The translations under genes and the position numbers were made by a program. A stretch of DNA of 25,982 nt from a virus, in IMG/VR virus record IMGVR_UViG_3300025646_000315, positions 1-25,982 of that record. One strand, written 5' to 3'. Within the stretch, counting starts at the first letter, position 1. Every line of letters begins with the position of its first letter. The notes under the pieces are model-generated. The model was not told where the DNA came from. It saw only the letters and a program-made list of their open reading frames with translations, and made no database searches. This document shows, piece after piece, positions 23,298-25,982 of this stretch.

Positions 23298-24181
23298 GAC
23301 ACCCCTTTGCTATAAGACGCCTCAAGCATGTTGCGTAAATGCAACTCGCCATCAGGACGCAAATGAAACTTGCCCCAACGTTTATCAGCATCAACAAGAA
23401 GCGCAAAAGCATGCGACACAGGAGTGTTGGCCTCGCGCATCAAATGACACATGCGAGCAAGTGTAGTAGACCTGTCAACTCCTTCTAACGGGCCTTCACG
23501 CCAAATCTTGGCAACAATCGGATTGACACGACTCAACGCATCCATCACCCCAACATTGGCAACAACATCAAAAGATTTACGCTGCGGGGGCGAATACATG
23601 TCAGCAAGCATCGACAACAAATCCTCGGAAACCCTTGAATTTATTGCGTTTCCCAAGAAATCACCGAGGTCTAACGGCTTGTCATCATCACCCAAAACAA
23701 ACCGCTCAGAAGGCAAAGACAACAAACCACCTGGATACGGCAAACGAACATAATTACCCAAACCCGAAACAGACTCTTGCTTGGGATTCACTTCTTTGGG
23801 TGGCAAACCGATTACTTGGTGCGCAACAAGAAATGCACGACGCATCACACGAGCAGGAACCCAATCATCAGCAAAAACCCACACATGATAACCACGCCGA
23901 GTTTTCTCAACAAACGACGGCACCCGTTTAACAGCGAAAGCCGTCTGCAAATTGCGGGCCGAATCCAAATCGTCCACATCAATATCGGAACAACCCCACC
24001 GGACCATCGACTCATCTGTCAGGGGGTAGACACCAATGAGCAGATTGCCGGTGAGGTGGTTCACAAACTGTTTGACCCCAACGTCACACTTCTCGCTACC
24101 GCCTTCCCAAGTGCCGTACGCATCATCGCGTCCCTGGAACAACGAATAGAAATAAGAAACACAAATGTTGGGGTCAAGCAT
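23294..24181 (-). CDS. AEP-type DNA primase (primase-polymerase)
   Basis: A 295-residue protein starting at the ATG overlapping the helicase stop (TGATG). It probably makes primers for phage DNA replication together with the helicase. Archaeo-eukaryotic primase features: 'W-G-C-S-D-I-D-V-D-D' (Asp66 and Asp68 as metal ligands), 'F-V-E-K-T-R-R-G-Y-H-V-W-V-F' (Gly-x-His-x-W/F strand at 97-103), and 'E-V-N-P-K-Q...G-L-G-N-Y-V-R-L-P' (130-148), the order seen in primases of the TOTE-type and other phage AEP families. A helical C-terminal half (residues 190-295) may be a PriCT-like or helicase-contact domain. I do not see a zinc finger. Polymerase activity is possible but unproven. Confidence 0.82.
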   Translation of the reverse strand: MLDPNICVSYFYSLFQGRDDAYGTWEGGSEKCDVGVKQFVNHLTGNLLIGVYPLTDESMVRWGCSDIDVDDLDSARNLQTAFAVKRVPSFVEKTRRGYHVWVFADDWVPARVMRRAFLVAHQVIGLPPKEVNPKQESVSGLGNYVRLPYPGGLLSLPSERFVLGDDDKPLDLGDFLGNAINSRVSEDLLSMLADMYSPPQRKSFDVVANVGVMDALSRVNPIVAKIWREGPLEGVDRSTTLARMCHLMREANTPVSHAFALLVDADKRWGKFHLRPDGELHLRNMLEASYSKGVS

Positions 24182-25203
24182 CAGTCATGATTCCCGAGCG
24201 AATGCCGATACTGCGCAGGCAAGTCGCCATTTAACTCACGCAACCGACCAGTCGTAATATCCAACTCAAAATCAATATCATCAACCAATTGGCCAGCAGG
24301 ACGCTTATTTTTCAACAAACTAACCGTCACCGTGAACTCATGAATCTTTAAATCATGACGCAAAAACTCGAGACGCTCAACAAGACGCTCACTATGTTGC
24401 CTGTCCAACTTCTCCGTCAACTCATTAATCTCCGCCATAATCTGATACTTCTTACGACGAACACCAATAATTGACGTAGCCTGCTGCTCGCCACCATACG
24501 AACCCGACGACATCGTCAACTTTGCACCATCCGCACCCGCAGTACGAGACGTCTGATGCAGAACTAGCATTGGAATATCGTGACGACGACCAAAGGATTT
24601 TAGAAACGTCGCCTTGTCGGGTACCGTCTCACCGGCCTCAACCAAATCCAAATAGTCAACAACAACCAACTCAGGAACCCGACCCCACACATCACAAACT
24701 TCATTGTAAGCCCGTTCCATATCAGAGCCGGTTAACGGCTGGTCAAAAACAGCAAGATTGGGGAAGTCTTCTTCAGCAGTACGACGCAACAACTCGATGG
24801 CTTCACTGTCATCAGCAGCCACCCGAGCCTCAAGTTCACGAGCATCAATACGATGATGAATACAAGTCAACTTAGTCAACACCAACTGACGAGGCTCATC
24901 CGGAATAAACAAAGCAATATGCTTATCCCGATTGTTCCGCAACGCATGCAACAAAACAAGTGTTTTGCCACCATGAGCGAACCCGAGCATCATTGCAATT
25001 TCGCCTGGCGCAATACCACGCAACTCGGCGTCAATACGATTGATACCAAGATGGACGCGTTCTTGTGGAGACTGAGCCCAACGAACAAACGAATCAGCGG
25101 CATCCGACAACGGAGAATACATCCGATAATCAGGAGACGGGGCTGCCGTAAGCAACCCCGTCAAATCCCAATTGGAGGTAATCTGCTCAGCAGACAGCCG
25201 CAT
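24181..25203 (-). CDS. DnaB-like replicative helicase (RecA-fold ATPase)
   Basis: A 340-residue protein starting at an ATG that overlaps the previous stop (TAATG). It likely unwinds phage DNA at the fork. Motifs: 'L-R-G-I-A-P-G-E-I-A-M-M-L-G-F-A-H-G-G-K-T' (Walker A at 74-81), 'I-P-D-E-P' (about 100-104), Walker B 'P-E-L-V-V-V-D-Y-L-D-L' (Asp183) and motif H4-like 'L-V-L-H-Q-T-S-R' (213-220), in the spacing of DnaB-type helicases. It lacks the N-terminal DnaB primase-binding domain, so the 340-residue size is smaller than bacterial DnaB (about 470). The first 50 residues are a short linker. The adjacent primase gene fits a helicase-primase pair. A RecA/RadA-like recombinase is less likely. 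Confidence 0.85.
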   Translation of the reverse strand: MRLSAEQITSNWDLTGLLTAAPSPDYRMYSPLSDAADSFVRWAQSPQERVHLGINRIDAELRGIAPGEIAMMLGFAHGGKTLVLLHALRNNRDKHIALFIPDEPRQLVLTKLTCIHHRIDARELEARVAADDSEAIELLRRTAEEDFPNLAVFDQPLTGSDMERAYNEVCDVWGRVPELVVVDYLDLVEAGETVPDKATFLKSFGRRHDIPMLVLHQTSRTAGADGAKLTMSSGSYGGEQQATSIIGVRRKKYQIMAEINELTEKLDRQHSERLVERLEFLRHDLKIHEFTVTVSLLKNKRPAGQLVDDIDFELDITTGRLRELNGDLPAQYRHSLGNHD

Positions 25204-25628
25204 TACTTGCTACGCGGCGGCCAGTACGCCTTCTCGGCATCAACAGCCTTGAAGTGCGGACGCTTATTGGTCGCATTGGCACCATCACGATTATCATAAA
25301 TTTTGGTGACGCCATCACGCTTACAAGCCTTAATCAACCAATCAGGCAGAGCACCATGCTGCTTGCCGACAACAGTCAAGCCACCCGAAGTGGTTGGAGC
25401 GCTAACGTCTTCACCGTTGAAGGCATCCTTGACCATTGCAACAACAGTTGCATTTTGTTTCTCGGCAGCAACAACATCACCATAAATCGTATCCATGATG
25501 ATGTCATTAATTGAAGAGAACAACGTGGCGAACTCGCCAATACGCTCTTCAACCCCGATTGACTTGTCAGTCAAATCTGCAGCAATCTTTGCACAGACCT
25601 GAGTGATAATTGCCCTATCTTTATCCAT
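25203..25628 (-). CDS. Hypothetical replication-block protein, 141 aa
   Basis: Starts at the ATG overlapping the nuclease stop (TAATG). The N-terminal 75 residues are helical (A-K-I-A-A-D-L-T-D-K-S-I...I-G-E-F-A-T-L-F-S-S-I), the middle is a Ser/Thr/Gly linker, and the C-terminal 45 residues read 'L-P-D-W-L-I-K-A-C-K-R-D-G-V-T-K-I-Y-D-N-R-D', then 'K-R-P-H-F-K-A', ending Y-W-P-P-R-S-K. This 'WL...DNR...P-x-F-K...WPP' ending recurs in phage proteins of replication blocks; I cannot name its function. Binding of single-stranded DNA is a guess from position between nuclease and helicase. Confidence 0.6.
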   Translation of the reverse strand: MDKDRAIITQVCAKIAADLTDKSIGVEERIGEFATLFSSINDIIMDTIYGDVVAAEKQNATVVAMVKDAFNGEDVSAPTTSGGLTVVGKQHGALPDWLIKACKRDGVTKIYDNRDGANATNKRPHFKAVDAEKAYWPPRSK

Positions 25629-25982
25629 TACGCCTCCTCAGCGCTATTAGTACGCTCCGAAATAAAGGAGCCTTTACACATCGACCAAACAGGACACCAC
25701 CGCTCAGAGCAGAGATGATGCTGGTCGTTCACCGGCCACCTTTCTTGTGGCAGATAAATCTTACTCAACAAAATACTGTTAATCAACGCAGTCGCCTGCG
25801 TAACAACCCACTTGGCATGCTCGGGCTTACGCTTCACCCGAACAATCTGACCCGAAGAAGAAGCATTGCGAATCATCACACCAAAATTAAACTCAAGCGG
25901 ATATTCCAACACACCCAACTGCACAGCAGCCTCAGCATAAATAGCAGACTGAATATTTTGAATCTGCTTTTCATTTTCATTG
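25628..25982 (-). CDS. Cas4/RecB-like nuclease, C-terminal part (5' end outside window)
   Basis: The reading frame is open from the window edge; the in-frame GTG at 25924 is internal, because the frame continues upstream to 25981 with a helical, Gln/Ala-rich stretch (N-E-K-Q-I-Q-N-I-Q-S-A-I-Y). About 117 residues are visible. The pattern 'A-x-Y-A-E-A-A', then 'F-N-F-G-V-M-I-R-N', 'R-V-K-R-K', and a C-terminal cysteine cluster C-S-E-R-W-C-P-V-W-S-M-C fits the end of PD-(D/E)XK nucleases of the Cas4/RecB type, where C-terminal cysteines help bind an iron-sulfur cluster. The catalytic motifs are beyond the window. Likely a 5'-3' exonuclease used in recombination. Confidence 0.65.
   Translation of the reverse strand, partial: NENEKQIQNIQSAIYAEAAVQLGVLEYPLEFNFGVMIRNASSSGQIVRVKRKPEHAKWVVTQATALINSILLSKIYLPQERWPVNDQHHLCSERWCPVWSMCKGSFISERTNSAEEA

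Noticed and set aside
1-25982. tRNA genes, CRISPR arrays, integrase, toxin-antitoxin or defence genes
   Set aside because: Nearly all bases belong to overlapping phage genes, and no cloverleaf-like gap, regular repeat array or matching protein family was found by reading. A tRNAscan or profile search was not possible here.

Overview
The window is part of a tailed double-stranded DNA bacteriophage (Caudoviricetes), most likely with a short, podovirus-type tail. This rests on a terminase large subunit, a portal, a scaffold, an HK97-fold-type capsid protein, an SU10-like adaptor, a T7 gp12/P22 gp4-like nozzle protein, a string of coiled-coil internal virion proteins and a 2206-residue giant protein, with no tape measure, major tail protein or sheath. 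Base composition is near balanced. The gene packing is very dense, with most neighbours joined by TAATG, ATGA, GTGA or TGATG overlaps. The host cannot be read from the sequence. The small holin-like protein before the terminase recalls actinobacterial phages, but that is only a weak hint.

Plus strand, 1-20792 (structural and lysis block): the 3' end of an unknown gene; a small fibre-like protein; a jelly-roll-like protein carrying a cysteine-rich insert; a 48-residue protein; a zinc-ribbon protein; a small membrane protein; terminase large subunit; a second zinc-ribbon protein; a membrane/coiled-coil protein; portal; scaffold; major capsid protein; two lysine-rich basic proteins preceded by tandem hairpins; a third zinc-binding-like protein; adaptor; nozzle; four small to medium virion candidates; the giant protein; and an M15-type peptidoglycan peptidase (endolysin). 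No small terminase subunit was recognised.

Minus strand, 25982-20767 (replication and recombination block, read leftwards): the C-terminal part of a Cas4/RecB-like nuclease; a hypothetical protein; a DnaB-like helicase; an AEP-type primase; a RusA resolvase; a small membrane protein; a PD-(D/E)XK nuclease; a sigma-region-4-like HTH protein fused to a DUF1599-like domain; and three small proteins. The two blocks converge, and their last genes overlap tail to tail by 26 bases with no obvious terminator between them.

How the genes fit together: the leftward block would copy and process the genome (helicase plus primase, resolvase, two nucleases). The rightward block would build the capsid (scaffold, capsid protein), package DNA (terminase, portal), form the tail (adaptor, nozzle, fibres), load ejection proteins and lyse the cell. 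The most interesting points are the 12-cysteine insert, the giant ejection-type protein, the HTH-DUF1599 fusion, the lysine-rich proteins behind hairpins, and a strand-composition switch that happens inside the giant gene rather than at the strand flip. No defence system, CRISPR array, integrase, tRNA or diversity-generating retroelement was seen. No non-coding stretch longer than about 80 bases exists.
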